From DATKQY01 sp035532475 (GTDB taxonomy: Bacteria > Actinomycetota > Acidimicrobiia > Acidimicrobiales > Bog-793): a DNA stretch of 64,000 nt. The position numbers were made by a program, and so were the translations under genes. Positions within the stretch are counted from its first letter, which is position 1. Each line of letters opens with the position of its first letter. The notes beneath the pieces are model-generated. The model had not been told where the DNA came from, did no database searches, and saw nothing but the letters and a program-made list of their open reading frames with translations. The DNA is taken from the NCBI GenBank assembly GCA_035532475.1, contig DATKQY010000059.1, positions 1-64,000 on the forward strand. Direction: 5' to 3'. This document shows positions 33,531 through 42,134 of the stretch, piece after piece.

Positions 33531-36217
33531 CGTTCCTCCTCCGCGTCGGTGAGCACCCGGGCCCACTGGACGCGCCCGACGGCGAGCTGCTGCTCGGCAC
33601 CGGTCGGCATGCGGGCGACGATCGCCGAGTCGCGGGTGACGTCGAGGACGGCGCAGACCAGCTCCGCCGTCCGGCCCTTCGCGCTCGAGTAGGAGATCCG
33701 GACGAACCACTCCTCCTCGCACGCTTGCTCGAGCAGCGCGCCGACCTCGTCGCGCCCCTTGGCGATCGAGCCGGGACGCGCCGGCCCCCCGTCGACGCCG
33801 TCGACGCCCGCGAGCTGGAGCAACCGGGCCAGCGTGCGCCCCCCGGCCGAAGAGCGCTGTCCGCCGTCGTCTGCGGCGGCGAGCTGCGCCGCGACGCCGA
33901 GCGGTCGCTCGAGACCGACGTCGGCCTCCGTCGCGTGCTCGGCCTCATCGTCGTCGTCCTGGCCGAGGAGGCGGAGCTGGTCGCGGCCGGCAGCGACGGC
34001 GCGAGCCGTCGACACCGATCGCGGCGGTGCCGACGGAGCGCTCTCGTCAGCCCCGGTGCGCAGCCGCCGGGCCAGATCGAGCGGAAGCTCGGCCCCCGAC
34101 AGCACCCCCGGCCGTGCGCCAACCGAGCCGGTGGGCTCCCCGGCGCGCCGGCCGGCTGTGGCGGCGCCGGCCCGATGCACGGCCGGCGCGGCGGCCACGA
34201 GCGCGCCAGTCGCGTCCTCCTCGCCCGGCAGGTAGCCGGCGTCTCGCAGCACGGAGAGCACCACGTCGGCGCGAACGTGGGTCACGAGCACGGTGGACGC
34301 GAGCTCGCGAAGCCCGAGACGCGCGGTGCGCCGCGCCCGCAGCACCTCGGCGGCCACCGCCGGGTCCTCGAACCTGACGTAGCTCTCCGCCGCGCCCACG
34401 CGCAGCTGACCGTGGCGGCGCGCGACATCGCCGACGAGATACGACAGCGCCTGGGGCACGCCCTTGGTCGCGTGCTCGGCGAGGAAGTCGAGGAGCTCTG
34501 CGCCGTCGCGCCCGGCGTCGAAGCCGCGCCGCAGCGAGGCTTCGCTGAAGCGGAAGACCGTCGCGGAGCCGCTCGACTCGACGTCGGCGATGAGCTCGAG
34601 CTCGCGCCGCAGCTTCGTCGGCAGGTGGCCGGGCGCGATCGCGGTGAGGTCGGCCTGGAGCACGATCGACGTCGCACGCGCGGGAGCCCCGGCAGCGAGT
34701 GACGCCGCCGCGACCCCGAGCTCGCCGGCGGCGACCGACCGCCCGAGCCCGCTCAGCGCGTCCAGCGCAATGAGCCCGAGCGTCTGAGCCTCGCGCCGGA
34801 TCCAGGAGGCGGCGACCGAGGCCTGGATGGGGCCGTACGCGAACAGCCCCGGCGCGTCCCACTCGAGCACGCGAGCGTGATCCTCGAGCGAGGCAGCTCG
34901 ACCCGGGCCGAGCTCGGCGAGGATGCCGAGCGCCAGTCGTCGCTGCTCGCCGGGCACCGAGGAGCGCTCCCAGCGGAGCAGCGCCGGCTGGGGCTTGCCG
35001 TTGGCGTCGAGGGCGCCCGCGAAGCACGCGTGCGACGGGGCCTCGAGCCACGCCTCGACGAGCGTGCGCCAACGGCCCGCCGTGTCCTGCTCGAGCCAGT
35101 CGTCGCAGGCCGCGGAGGGCAGCGCGCTCGACGAGCGAGGATCGGCGCACACGAGGCCGGCGATGCCGGCGAGCTCCACGAGCAGCGTCACCTCCGCCTC
35201 GGCGAGCTCGAGGGCCCCTGCGAGCTTGCGCAGCTCCCGGACACCGAGCCCGCCGGCCTTCAGCAACGCGGCCGGGCGCCTCCCCATCTGCTCCACGAGG
35301 CGCTCGATGTCCGCGAGCGTCGAGAGCGCCCGGGCGGTCGCGAGCCGGTCGACCTCTGCCCCGCCGATCTCGGACGAGCCGAGCACGGGCCGCTCAGGAT
35401 CGACCGACGCGAACAGTCGCCCCCCGCGCAGCACGAGGCTCACCTCCCGCGGCATGACCGCGGCGTACCACTCGTCGCGGACGACGAGCCCACGCCGCGC
35501 GAGCCAGACGACGGGATCAGTGTCCGAACGGCCCGAGGAGCGCCGCACGTACGCTCCGGCGAGCCCGTAGACGTTCGTGACGAGGGGCGGGCCCCCCGCG
35601 AGCCGCCTCGCCAGCTCGTTAGCTCCTGCTGGCGCGCGCTCGAGCACCCTCCGGATGAGCTTCGCGTCGGAGAGGCCCCCGGCGAGCGCGGCGACGAGCT
35701 CTGGCTTGCGCGTCGCCCCGCCGAGGGGAGCGCCGAGCTCGCTCGCGACCAGCTTCAGCTCCTCAACGGTGAGCTGCTCGAGGGCGAGCGCCGCTGGCGG
35801 GCCGAGCCCGGCCGGCGCCTGCATCGTCGCGAGCGCCGCGAGCAGCACCAGGACGTCGCCCTCCCTCACCAGCAACGCGCGGCGCTGGAGCTCGCCGAGC
35901 GCCCGTTCGAGGGCCGCGTCGGGGACCTCGTCGCCGAGCAGCCTCCGGATCCCGGCAACGGTTGGGCGGCTCCCGAGAACGACGGCCGCGAGCATCACCT
36001 GCCGTGAGAACCGGTCGAGACGGTCGATGCAGCGTTGGACGCTCCCCACCGAGCCGGCGCGCCCGACGAGCTCCGCGAGGCTGCGAGGTGACGGGTCGGC
36101 GAGATCCGGCCGAGACGTCACGAGCGCGCAGAGCCCGTCCTCGTCGAGGGTGGCGATGCGCTGAGTCACCACGTCCGCTCCTATGGCCGCCCTCGTGGTG
36201 GTCGCAACGCGTGCCAT
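33521..36217 (-). CDS. Helicase-associated protein paired with XPB (Helicase_C_3 type)
   Basis: An 898-residue protein lacking Walker motifs. Its N-terminal half is a set of winged-helix-like repeats (RCIDRLDRFSRQVMLAAVVLG...ELQRRALLVREGDVLVLL). The centre ASIVLQADLTAIAPGHLPTKLRRELELIADVESSGSATVFRFSEASLRRGFDAG is the signature of the helicase C-terminal domain 3 family always coded beside bacterial XPB. The end (EEWFVRISYSSAKGRTAELVCAVLDVT) is a WYL-like fold. It is probably a structural partner of XPB (inference). Confidence 0.85.
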   Translation of the reverse strand: MARVATTTRAAIGADVVTQRIATLDEDGLCALVTSRPDLADPSPRSLAELVGRAGSVGSVQRCIDRLDRFSRQVMLAAVVLGSRPTVAGIRRLLGDEVPDAALERALGELQRRALLVREGDVLVLLAALATMQAPAGLGPPAALALEQLTVEELKLVASELGAPLGGATRKPELVAALAGGLSDAKLIRRVLERAPAGANELARRLAGGPPLVTNVYGLAGAYVRRSSGRSDTDPVVWLARRGLVVRDEWYAAVMPREVSLVLRGGRLFASVDPERPVLGSSEIGGAEVDRLATARALSTLADIERLVEQMGRRPAALLKAGGLGVRELRKLAGALELAEAEVTLLVELAGIAGLVCADPRSSSALPSAACDDWLEQDTAGRWRTLVEAWLEAPSHACFAGALDANGKPQPALLRWERSSVPGEQRRLALGILAELGPGRAASLEDHARVLEWDAPGLFAYGPIQASVAASWIRREAQTLGLIALDALSGLGRSVAAGELGVAAASLAAGAPARATSIVLQADLTAIAPGHLPTKLRRELELIADVESSGSATVFRFSEASLRRGFDAGRDGAELLDFLAEHATKGVPQALSYLVGDVARRHGQLRVGAAESYVRFEDPAVAAEVLRARRTARLGLRELASTVLVTHVRADVVLSVLRDAGYLPGEEDATGALVAAAPAVHRAGAATAGRRAGEPTGSVGARPGVLSGAELPLDLARRLRTGADESAPSAPPRSVSTARAVAAGRDQLRLLGQDDDDEAEHATEADVGLERPLGVAAQLAAADDGGQRSSAGGRTLARLLQLAGVDGVDGGPARPGSIAKGRDEVGALLEQACEEEWFVRISYSSAKGRTAELVCAVLDVTRDSAIVARMPTGAEQQLAVGRVQWARVLTDAEEERWT

Positions 36218-36377
36218 GGCCTCTCCCGCTCGAGCCGCGGTGGTCAGGGTGCCGACAAGGCCGTCGCCGTGGGGTGAGGCGGCGCCCGTCAGTCTGTGCC
36301 GACCTTACCGGCGGGTCACGCGGCGGCGGCGGACCGCTGCCGTGTCGCTCGACCCGAGGGCGGGGAGCGGGCCGCGC

Positions 36378-38687
36378 TCAACCGCGCATGAGGTACTCCG
36401 CCTCCTCCTCGCCGACGAAGAGGCGCAGCTCGTCGGCGAGCAGCGGGTTCCCCTCGAGAAGCGGGTCGTGGGCGACGACCGCCTCGGCGACGTCGCGGGC
36501 CTGGCGGACGAGGTCGCGATCGCGCCGCAGCGAGGCGAGCTTCAGGTCGTTGCGACCCTTCTGGCGGGCGCCGAGGACCGTGCCTTCGCCGCGCAGCTCG
36601 AGGTCGATCTCGGCGAGCTCGAAGCCGTCGGTCGTCGACTCGAGGGCCTGGAGGCGCTTCTCGGCGTCGGGCGTCACGTCGGTCGCGAGCAGGTAGCACC
36701 ACGACTGCTCGGCCGAGCGCCCGACCCGGCCACGCAGCTGGTGGAGCTGGGCGATGCCGAAGCGGTCGGCGTCCTCGATCACCATCACGGTCGCGTTGGC
36801 GACGTCGACGCCGACCTCGACGACGGTCGTCGCGACGAGCGCTTGGATCTCGCCGCGGCGGAAGGCCGACATGACCTGCTCCTTGTGCTTCGCGGGGAGC
36901 TGGCCGTGGAGCAGCCCGACGGCGTAGCCGGAGAGCTCGCCCGCGGCGAGGCGCTCGCGCTCTTCGACCGCGGCGCGCGGCGGGGCTCCCCCGGCCCCGT
37001 TCGGGCCATCGGCCGCGCCCGCACCGCCGGGCGCCCCCGCGCCCGAGGCCGCCCACAGGCGGCCGTCCTCCTCGCCAAAGCCGTCGAGCGAGGCGTCCTC
37101 CTCGGCCTCGTCGGCGCCGCCGCCGGCTCGGACGAGCGCGCAGACGACGTAGGCCTGCCGGCCCCTGCGCAGCTCCTCGCGCACCTTGGCCCAGACCTTC
37201 TCCTCACCCTCGGGCGTGTCCACCCAGCTCGTGCGCACGGGCGTGCGGCCGGCCGGGAGCTCGTCGAGCACGCTGTAGTCGAGGTCGCCGTAGACGGTCA
37301 TCGCCGCGGTGCGCGGGATCGGCGTCGCCGTCATTACGAGCATGTCGGGGTCGTGGCCCGACGCCGCCGGGTCGCTCGAGCCCTTCTCTCGCAGCGCGGC
37401 GCGCTGGTCGACCCCGAACCGGTGCTGCTCGTCGACGACGACGACGCCGAGCGAGGCGAAGCGGACGTCCTCGGTGATCAGGGCGTGGGTGCCGACGAGG
37501 ACGTCGACGCCGCCCGAGCGGAGCGCCTCGTGGAGCCGGGCGCGCTCGGAGGCCCCGGTCCGGCTGGTGAGCAGCGCGACCCCGACCGGGCGCTCCCCCC
37601 CGAGCCGTTCCGGATCGGGCACGGTGAGGCCCGCCAGCAGCCCCGAGGCGGCCAGGAAGTGCTGCTCGGCGAGGACCTCGGTCGGAACCATCAGCGCGCC
37701 CTGGTGGCCGCCCTGGACGCCGTAGAGGAGGGCGGCCAGCGCGACGACGGTCTTGCCCGAGCCGACGTCGCCCTGGAGCAGGCGGTGCATCGGGTCGGTG
37801 CTGGCGAGGTCGCCCGCGACCTCTGCGATCGCCCGCTGCTGGGCCCAGGTGAGGGGGAACGGCAGCGCGGCGAGAAAGCGCCCGACGAGATCGGCGGAGG
37901 GATCGGCTGGCTGGACGCTATGGGCGATGCCGCGCGCGTCGGCCGCCGCGGCGCGCTTGCGCATCACCAGGGCGACCTGGAGGCGCCAGAGCTCGTCGAA
38001 CGCGAGGCGGCGGCGTGCCTCTTCCTTGTCGCGCATCGTCTCGGGCCGGTGGATCGAGCGGAACGAGGAGGTGCGGTCGCGAAGGCGCAGGCGAGCCCGC
38101 CACTGCTCGGGGAGCGGGTCGGCGAAGTCCTTCGCCCGTTTGAGCGCCTCGGCGACGCACCTCGCGATCAGGTACGAGCTCATCCCGGCGCGCTCGGACT
38201 CGGGGTAGATCGGCACGATCCGCCCGGTCGGGACCTCCTCGTCGCCGGCGGCGCCGACGAGCTCGAGGCGCGGGCTCGCCATCTGGAGCTTCCCCCGGTA
38301 CGACGTGACCTTCCCGGCGGCGACGACGCGCATGCCCTCGCCGAGCTGGCGCGCCCGCCACGCCTGGTTGAAGAACGTGCAGGTGAGCCGGTCCTCGCCG
38401 TCGTCGAGCACGACCTCGACCATGCTGCGCCGCGCCCTCGTCCGCCTGGTGGAGACCCGGGCGACCTCGGCGACGACCGTGGCCTGGGACCCCTCGGCGA
38501 GCTCGCCGATCGTCGCCACGTGGGTCCAGTCCTCCCAGCGCCGCGGGTAGTGGGTCAGCAGGTCGAGCACCGAGCCGATGCCCATCAGCCCGAACGCGGC
38601 CGCCCGCTTGGCGCCCACGCTGCGCAGCTCGCCGACCTCGATGCGCGCGAGCTGGCTGAGGCGCCGGCCGGCGGGCAGCTCGCTCAC
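36378..38687 (-). CDS. recG: ATP-dependent DNA helicase RecG
   Basis: RecG remodels stalled forks and branched DNA. The N-terminal wedge/OB domain has RSVGAKRAAAFGLMGIGSVLDLLTHYPRRWED. The helicase core has FPLTWAQQRAIAEV, LLQGDVGSGKTVVALAALL (Walker A near 307), VVVDEQHRFGVDQR (DEQH box near 420) and QLHQLRGRVGRSAEQSWCYLL. A roughly 45-residue Gly/Ala/Asp-rich insert after CALVRAGGGADEAEED is unusual for the family and lies between helicase motifs. GTG 38687 overlaps the upstream kinase gene as GTGA. Confidence 0.95.
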   Translation of the reverse strand: MSELPAGRRLSQLARIEVGELRSVGAKRAAAFGLMGIGSVLDLLTHYPRRWEDWTHVATIGELAEGSQATVVAEVARVSTRRTRARRSMVEVVLDDGEDRLTCTFFNQAWRARQLGEGMRVVAAGKVTSYRGKLQMASPRLELVGAAGDEEVPTGRIVPIYPESERAGMSSYLIARCVAEALKRAKDFADPLPEQWRARLRLRDRTSSFRSIHRPETMRDKEEARRRLAFDELWRLQVALVMRKRAAAADARGIAHSVQPADPSADLVGRFLAALPFPLTWAQQRAIAEVAGDLASTDPMHRLLQGDVGSGKTVVALAALLYGVQGGHQGALMVPTEVLAEQHFLAASGLLAGLTVPDPERLGGERPVGVALLTSRTGASERARLHEALRSGGVDVLVGTHALITEDVRFASLGVVVVDEQHRFGVDQRAALREKGSSDPAASGHDPDMLVMTATPIPRTAAMTVYGDLDYSVLDELPAGRTPVRTSWVDTPEGEEKVWAKVREELRRGRQAYVVCALVRAGGGADEAEEDASLDGFGEEDGRLWAASGAGAPGGAGAADGPNGAGGAPPRAAVEERERLAAGELSGYAVGLLHGQLPAKHKEQVMSAFRRGEIQALVATTVVEVGVDVANATVMVIEDADRFGIAQLHQLRGRVGRSAEQSWCYLLATDVTPDAEKRLQALESTTDGFELAEIDLELRGEGTVLGARQKGRNDLKLASLRRDRDLVRQARDVAEAVVAHDPLLEGNPLLADELRLFVGEEEAEYLMRG

Positions 38688-40408
38688 TCGATCGAGACGA
38701 GGAAGGGGTACAGCGGCTGGCCGCCGTGGTGCAGCTCGACGGTGAGCTCAGGATGCTCCGCGTGCAGCCACTCGGTCACCCGGCGCGTCTCGGCGGCCGA
38801 GGCGCCCGCGCCCTCGATCAGGGTGACGATCTCGCGTCCCGGCTCCAGCAGGCGCTCGATCAGCCGGGTCGTCGCGTCGGCGAGGGTCGTCGCGCTCGAC
38901 ACGACCCCGGCCCGCGAGAGCCCGATCCAGTCGCCCGGCGCCACGGGACCGGCCGGCGTCTCGCTCGCCCGGATCGCCCGCGTCACCTCGCCCGCCGCGA
39001 CGCGCTCGGCGGCCTCGCCCATGACCCGGGCGTTCTCCTCGCTCGAGGCCTGCGGGTCGTACTCGATCAGGGCGGCGAAGCCCTCCTGGATGCCCTTGGT
39101 CGCCAGCACCCGGACGGTCTTCGTCGCGATCTCGGCGACCTGCGCGGCGACGGGGAAGATGTTCGAGTTGTTCGGGAGCACGACGACCTCGGTGCCCGGC
39201 ACCGACTCGACGACCTCCAGGATCTCCGCGGTCGAGGGGTTCATCGACTGGCCGCCGGCCACGATGTGGTCGGCGCCGAGGGAGCGGAAGATCCGCCGGA
39301 TCCCCTCACCCGTCGCGACGGCGACGATCGAGGTGCGCGGCGCCGGCGAGTCCCCGGCCGAGCCGGCCGGCTCGGGGCCTCCCTCACCGGCGGCCTCGGC
39401 CGCTCGGACCCACTGCTCCTCCTCGACCTGCTCGGCGAGGTCGGTGACGCGGATCTCGCGAGGGCGCCCGGCGTCGAGGGCGGCCTCGACGGCGGCTCCC
39501 ACGTCGTCGGTGTGGATGTGGCAGTTCCACAGCCCGTCGCCGCCGACGACGACGATGGAGTCGCCGAGGCCGGCCCAGACCTCCCGGAAGGCCGGGATCG
39601 CCTCGTCGGGGGCGTCGAGGAAGTACATGACCTCGTAGCGCAGGTCGGCGACCCCGTTTCCGGCGCCGGACGCGCCCGACCCCGCGGGCGCACCGACCAG
39701 CTGCGCCGCGGTGACCTGGCTGCCGGCGACAGCCGCGGCGACGCGCTCGGGCAGCTCCAGCTGGCTCGGCAGCGGCCGGTCGTCGACGACGTGCAAGAAG
39801 GCGTCGTAGAGCAACACGAGCCCGGCCCCGCCGGCGTCGACCACGCCCGCCCTGGCGAGCACCGGCAGGAGCTCGGGCGTGCGCCACAGCGCCTCGACGG
39901 CGCCCTGGCGGGCGGCGTCGAGGGTCGCCCCGAGGTCGCCGCCCGAGCCGGCGGCCTGGCGCGCCGCCTCGGCGGCGTCGGCCGCGACCGTGAGGATCGT
40001 CCCCTCGACGGGCCGCAGCACCGCCTCGCGGGCGGCGACGGCGCCCCCCGCCAGCCCGGCGACGACCTCGTCGACGCCGACCTTGGACGCCGTCGAGAAC
40101 GAGCCGGCCAGGCCGCGCAGGAGCTGGCAGACGATGACGCCCGAGTTCCCCCGCGCGCCCATCAGCGAGCCGTGCGAGATGGCCCGGCAGACCTCGGCCA
40201 TCTCCGGCTCGCCGCCGGCGGACGCCGCGTCGAGCTCGCGCACGACCGCCTCCATCGTGAGCAGCATGTTCGTGCCGGTGTCGCCGTCGGGCACGGGATA
40301 GACGTTCAGCCGGTTGAGGATCACCTGGTGCTCGGCGAGGCTCCGGCGGAAGGCGTCCATCACGCCGACGACCTCGCGCGGCCCGAGCACCGTCAGGCTC
40401 ACCGCCAC
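38684..40408 (-). CDS. FakA-type DAK2/phosphatase-domain kinase
   Basis: The product (about 574 residues) has an N-terminal DAK2 (DhaL) domain with NRLNVYPVPDGDTGTNMLLTMEAV (metal-binding Asp residues), SHGSLMGARGNSGVIVCQLLRG and VDAGGAGLVLLYDAFL. A middle DegV/FakA domain follows (EVMYFLDAPDE...GDSIVVVGGDGLWNCHIHTDDVGAAVEAAL). In Firmicutes FakA phosphorylates fatty acids bound to FakB; a FakB gene is not in this window. The order rpmB, fakA, recG, rsmD, coaD is common in bacteria, here interrupted by fic and XPB. GTG 40408 or 40402 may be the start. Confidence 0.88.
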   Translation of the reverse strand: MAVSLTVLGPREVVGVMDAFRRSLAEHQVILNRLNVYPVPDGDTGTNMLLTMEAVVRELDAASAGGEPEMAEVCRAISHGSLMGARGNSGVIVCQLLRGLAGSFSTASKVGVDEVVAGLAGGAVAAREAVLRPVEGTILTVAADAAEAARQAAGSGGDLGATLDAARQGAVEALWRTPELLPVLARAGVVDAGGAGLVLLYDAFLHVVDDRPLPSQLELPERVAAAVAGSQVTAAQLVGAPAGSGASGAGNGVADLRYEVMYFLDAPDEAIPAFREVWAGLGDSIVVVGGDGLWNCHIHTDDVGAAVEAALDAGRPREIRVTDLAEQVEEEQWVRAAEAAGEGGPEPAGSAGDSPAPRTSIVAVATGEGIRRIFRSLGADHIVAGGQSMNPSTAEILEVVESVPGTEVVVLPNNSNIFPVAAQVAEIATKTVRVLATKGIQEGFAALIEYDPQASSEENARVMGEAAERVAAGEVTRAIRASETPAGPVAPGDWIGLSRAGVVSSATTLADATTRLIERLLEPGREIVTLIEGAGASAAETRRVTEWLHAEHPELTVELHHGGQPLYPFLVSIE

Positions 40409-40591
40409 GGTCCGCCCGCCCGACGTCGCCGGACGAGGGCGCGGCACGCGGGCCCTGCGGTCGCCGTGCGCTCCTCCATGGCCGAGGATGGTAATCTCGG
40501 CGGCCGATCCCCGGGCAGGTAGCCGTCGCGTGCACCATGGAAACGCCGGCCGCCCAGATGCGTAGCAGCGTGAGCGAGGTGGCACGTCGTC

Positions 40592-40810
40592 GTGGCAGCA
40601 GTCTGTGAGATCTGTGGCAAGAAACCCAGCTTCGGCATGAACGTGTCCCACTCGCACCGTCGGACCAAGCGCCGCTGGAACCCGAACATCCAGCGCATCC
40701 GGGCCATCGTCGGCGGTACCCCCCGGCGGGTCAACGCCTGCACCTCGTGCATCCGGGCGGGCAAGGTCACCAAGCCTCCCCGCCGGGCCACCCCCTCGCA
40801 AAGCGCCTGA
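40592..40810 (+). CDS. rpmB: 50S ribosomal protein L28
   Basis: The 72-residue product is L28: VCEICGKKPSFGMNVSHSHRRTKRRWNPNIQ and RVNACTSCIRAGKV include two Cys pairs (CEIC, CTSC), so it is the zinc-containing form. GTG 40592 is the start. It diverges from the FakA-like gene and converges on thiL. Confidence 0.97.
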   Translation: MAAVCEICGKKPSFGMNVSHSHRRTKRRWNPNIQRIRAIVGGTPRRVNACTSCIRAGKVTKPPRRATPSQSA

Positions 40811-40816
40811 GCCGTC

Positions 40817-40840
40817 CCGGGCCCGGGCGCCCGAGCCCGG
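40817..40840. terminator. Bidirectional terminator-like hairpin
   Basis: CCGGGCCCGGGC directly faces GCCCGAGCCCGG, forming a stem with one mismatch, 6 bases after the rpmB stop and in the gap before the convergent thiL end. Confidence 0.55.
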
Positions 40841-40888
40841 CCCCCCTCAGCGCCGCCGGGCTCGGCGGAGGGTCCCCGCGCCTGCGGC

Positions 40889-41842
40889 TCAGCCGAGCCG
40901 GTGCTGGTAGCCGCTGAGCGGGAGCGGAGCGCCCTCCAGCAGTCGTACCGACGCGTCCGCCACGGCGTGGCCGATCTCGATCGGCGGCGTCAGCCCGCGC
41001 TCGGCGAAGGCCTCCCCCACGTCGACGCCCACCGGGGCACAGAACACCAGCTCGTAGTCCTCCCCTCCGCCGAGCGCCTCCTCGAGCGTGGCGCCCTCGG
41101 CGACGGGCACGAGGTCGAGGACGACACCGACGCCCGAGGCCTTGGCCAGGCGGTCGAGGTCGATCCCGAGGCCGTCGGAGCAGTCGATCATCGCGCTCGC
41201 CCCGCACCCGGCGGCCACGAGCCCCTCGTCGGCGCGCGGCACCGGGCGCCGGTGCGCCTCGACGAGGGCGCCGCTCGCCCGGGGGTCCGCGCGCAGCATC
41301 CGCAGCCCGGCGGCCGCCCGTCCGAGAGGCCCGGTGACGTAGACGCGGTCGTCGGGACGCGCGCCGCGCCGCAGCACCGCCGGACGCCCGTCGGTCGTTC
41401 CCAGCACCGCCACGGAGACGACCAGGCCGCCTCCGGGGGTCCCCGCCGAGAGGTCGCCGCCGACGATCGGGCAGTCGTAGGCGGCGGCGGCCTCGCCGAG
41501 CCCGCGGTAGAGGGCATCGAGCTCGTCGGTGCTGGCCCCGGCCAGCGCGACGACGGCGCGAAGTGGTCGCCCGCCCATCGCCACGATGTCGCTGACGTTC
41601 ACCGCGAGGACCTTCCATCCGACGTCTGCGAGCGTCGAGAGCCCGCGATCGAAGTGGACCCCCTCGGCGACGAGGTCGGTCGCGAGCAACAGGGGCCCGA
41701 GGGTGCCGAGGTCGACCACGGCCGCGTCGTCACCGATCCAGATCTCGCCCTCGGGCGCCGCCGGGAGCAGCGCCGCCAGGCGGTCCAGCGCAGCGAGCTC
41801 ACCGCCGTCGTCGCCTGGGCCCGTGCCGCTCACGACCCGCAC
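40889..41842 (-). CDS. thiL: Thiamine-monophosphate kinase
   Basis: ThiL phosphorylates thiamine monophosphate to the active diphosphate. The 317-residue product has IWIGDDAAVVDLG (metal-binding Asp pair), LLATDLVAEGVHFDRGLSTLADVGWKVLAVNVSDIVAMGGRP, CPIVGGDLSAG, MIDCSDGLGIDLDRLAKASGVG and GGGEDYELVFCAP, all diagnostic for the AIR-synthetase-like ThiL fold. Length is normal. It diverges from pckG across about 290 bp, where the promoters of both must lie. Confidence 0.96.
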   Translation of the reverse strand: MRVVSGTGPGDDGGELAALDRLAALLPAAPEGEIWIGDDAAVVDLGTLGPLLLATDLVAEGVHFDRGLSTLADVGWKVLAVNVSDIVAMGGRPLRAVVALAGASTDELDALYRGLGEAAAAYDCPIVGGDLSAGTPGGGLVVSVAVLGTTDGRPAVLRRGARPDDRVYVTGPLGRAAAGLRMLRADPRASGALVEAHRRPVPRADEGLVAAGCGASAMIDCSDGLGIDLDRLAKASGVGVVLDLVPVAEGATLEEALGGGEDYELVFCAPVGVDVGEAFAERGLTPPIEIGHAVADASVRLLEGAPLPLSGYQHRLG

Positions 41843-42134
41843 GCTACCGGCCGGCGCGGGCGCCGGGCGCCGGGCGCCGGGGTGCGGGACGGGTCAGCCG
41901 TCGTGCGACGGGTGTCGGCGTCCGCAGGGACGAGTCATCGGATCTCTCCAGAGGCCCGGCACGCGGCGGCGGTCACCGGCTGTCGCATCGCAGGTTGTCG
42001 TGTTACCTTCCCCGGTTACATCTAGTCCGGCCGGCCGGTGCAGGGCATCGGCGTAGTGATGATTGCCGCAGTTCGGCTGCGCTGGCGCGGGGGTGCCAGA
42101 GCGGACGGGGGGGACGGGCAGAAAGGACGCTCAC

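Noticed and set aside
42093..42125. tRNA-like string GGGGGTGCCAGAGCGGAC before pckG
   Set aside because: It resembles the 5' half of a Ser/Leu tRNA only by chance; no anticodon arm, T arm or CCA end follows before the pckG start.
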